This document shows positions 5,234-6,099 of a stretch of DNA of 6,099 bases, one piece after another. The DNA is from Trueperaceae bacterium. GTDB taxonomy: Bacteria; Deinococcota; Deinococci; Deinococcales; Trueperaceae. The stretch is from positions 1-6,099 of the forward strand of contig JARGGE010000181.1 in assembly GCA_029210865.1 (NCBI GenBank), in the 5' to 3' direction. Position numbers and translations under genes: made by a program. The notes below the pieces were generated by a model. The model was not told where the DNA came from. It saw only the letters and a program-made list of their open reading frames with translations, and did not search any database. Numbering within the stretch: position 1 is the stretch's first letter; each line of letters begins with the position of its first letter.

Positions 5234-5239
5234 TAGCCT
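5234..5239 (+). promoter_or_regulatory. Putative -10 element of a leaderless exonuclease mRNA
   Basis: GGTAGCCT ends six bases before GTG 5246, and there is no Shine-Dalgarno-like sequence in the 12 bases before that GTG. A TAnnnT hexamer 6-7 bases before the start codon is the usual geometry of leaderless transcripts in high-GC actinobacteria and deinococci, with transcription starting at or next to the GTG. No -35 match is visible. Confidence 0.6.
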
Positions 5240-5245
5240 GCGCGC

Positions 5246-6099
5246 GTGAGCGCCCCCCGGTACGCCCGTTGGAGCGACGTCCCTCACGGGCTCAAACCCG
5301 AGAACGACCTGCGCTTCGCCGGGCTCGAACCGCGCGGCGAACCCGCGGGCTGGCTCGACCTCGACGGCCGCAGCGTCGCGCTCTTCCGCGAGGCCGACGC
5401 CACGCCGCGCGCACCCGCCGCTCCGCCGCGGGCACCCGGTTCGATCGATCCCTCGCGCTCGAACGACCGTCCCGCCGGCAGCGCCGGCACCCGCGCCGCC
5501 GGCGCGCGCCGCGACGTGGTGGCGCTCCCGGGGCGCGGCTCGCTGCACCGGGCGGCCGTCCGCACCGACGCCGACCCCGCGAGCGGCATCGCCGCCGGCC
5601 GCTCGTGGATCCGTGCGCTGCTCCTCGACGACTTCGTCGTGCTCGACACCGAGACCACCGGCCTCGGCTACGCCGACGAGGTCATCGAGGTGGGCGTCGT
5701 CGGCCCCGACGGCGGCGTGCTGCTCGAGTCGCTCGTGCGGCCGCGCTCGGGGGTGGTGCCGCCGGGCGCGAGCCGCGTTCACGGGCTCACGATGGACGAC
5801 CTGCACGACGCGCCGACCTTCGACGAGGTGTACGGCACCCTCCTCGAGGTCGCGGCCGGCCGCCGGGTGATCGCCTGGAACGCCCCCTTCGACGAGCGCA
5901 TGGTGCGCCAGTCGGCGACCGCCTGGGGCCGGCGCGAGCGGCTGCGCGGCTTCGAGTGCGCCATGCGCGCCTACGCGCTCGCGCGCGGCCTGCGCCACGG
6001 ACGCGCCAAGCTCGAGCGCGCCGCCACCGAGACGGGCGTGCTGGGCGCCGGCCCCCAGACGCACCGCTCGACGGACGACGCCCGGCTGACGCTGCAGGT
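5246..6099 (+). CDS. DEDDh-family 3'-5' exonuclease with N-terminal extension (3' end outside window)
   Basis: 284 residues are visible; the frame stays open to the window edge. An N-terminal module (about 5-50: RWSDVPHGLKPENDLRFAGL, then GWLDLDGRSVALF) resembles a short domain with a LKTxxxLxxxGLxP-like core that I recall in front of some bacterial exonucleases. A low-complexity Ala/Pro/Arg linker of about 50-60 residues follows (52-115). The exonuclease domain starts near 125. Exo I is VVLDTETTGLG with Asp134 and Glu136. RVHGLTMDDLHDAPTF (177-192) is typical of the DnaQ/PolC-epsilon group. Exo II is WNAPFDE with Asp216, and Exo III is HRSTDDA with His273 and Asp278. The catalytic set is complete, so it should degrade single-stranded DNA or RNA from the 3' end, in repair, proofreading or RNA maturation. 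It starts at GTG 5246 (leaderless); the first internal Met is near residue 183, inside the catalytic domain, so no other Met can serve. Confidence 0.88.
   Translation, partial: MSAPRYARWSDVPHGLKPENDLRFAGLEPRGEPAGWLDLDGRSVALFREADATPRAPAAPPRAPGSIDPSRSNDRPAGSAGTRAAGARRDVVALPGRGSLHRAAVRTDADPASGIAAGRSWIRALLLDDFVVLDTETTGLGYADEVIEVGVVGPDGGVLLESLVRPRSGVVPPGASRVHGLTMDDLHDAPTFDEVYGTLLEVAAGRRVIAWNAPFDERMVRQSATAWGRRERLRGFECAMRAYALARGLRHGRAKLERAATETGVLGAGPQTHRSTDDARLTLQ

Noticed and set aside
4960..5245. Riboswitch controlling the exonuclease
   Set aside because: The gene appears leaderless from a promoter at 5234, so the upstream hairpins would not be in its mRNA. No known aptamer core was recognised.
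5613..5870. 85-codon plus-strand frame inside the exonuclease region
   Set aside because: It is a +1 shadow, Ser/Arg/Thr-rich, and overlaps the Exo I to Exo II part of the true frame.
5156..6064. 302-codon minus-strand open frame opposite the exonuclease
   Set aside because: It has no recognisable motif and lies antisense to a frame with all five DEDDh catalytic residues.

Overview
The window is a very GC-rich (by eye well above 70%), gene-dense bacterial chromosomal segment with strong G/C preference at third codon positions and frequent GTG starts. Three separate -10-like hexamers of the form TAG(C/G)CT sit just upstream of starts, one of them in a leaderless arrangement. These traits fit a high-GC Deinococcota or Actinomycetota lineage. 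The sequence alone does not decide between them, and no rRNA, tRNA or taxon-specific marker is present.

Region 1 (1-3437, + strand) is the downstream part of a tightly packed operon. It holds the C-terminal tail of an unidentified protein, a Gfo/Idh/MocA oxidoreductase, a protein with the M24 (creatinase/aminopeptidase P) fold whose metal ligands are mostly replaced, and a second, different Gfo/Idh/MocA oxidoreductase. Every junction is the same 4-base GTGA overlap, so the four genes are probably translationally coupled. Two sugar-type dehydrogenases around an M24-like protein suggest catabolism or modification of a sugar, cyclitol or sugar acid, but the substrate cannot be read from the sequence.

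Region 2 (3445-4395, - strand) is a convergent D-2-hydroxyacid dehydrogenase of the phosphoglycerate/glyoxylate reductase type with all catalytic residues intact. Its stop codon lies 7 bases from the operon's last stop. A short divergent promoter region (4396-4512) separates it from a small four-helix membrane protein (4513-4959, + strand) that may be related to a family often annotated as 'cytochrome B'.

Region 3 (4960-5245) is the least ordinary part: a 286-base gap carrying three tandem copies of a 41-base unit. The last copy runs into a 10-bp GC-rich hairpin that looks like a terminator. A second hairpin with almost the same 7-base loop (NGGGAGG), an additional inverted repeat and a leaderless promoter follow. 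Region 4 (5246-6099) is a DEDDh 3'-5' exonuclease with an extra N-terminal domain and a low-complexity linker, cut off by the window end.

No insertion sequence, phage gene, CRISPR array or stable RNA gene was found. The segment looks like ordinary chromosomal metabolic and housekeeping sequence, with one unusual repeat-bearing intergenic region. I did not see a convincing new multi-gene system.
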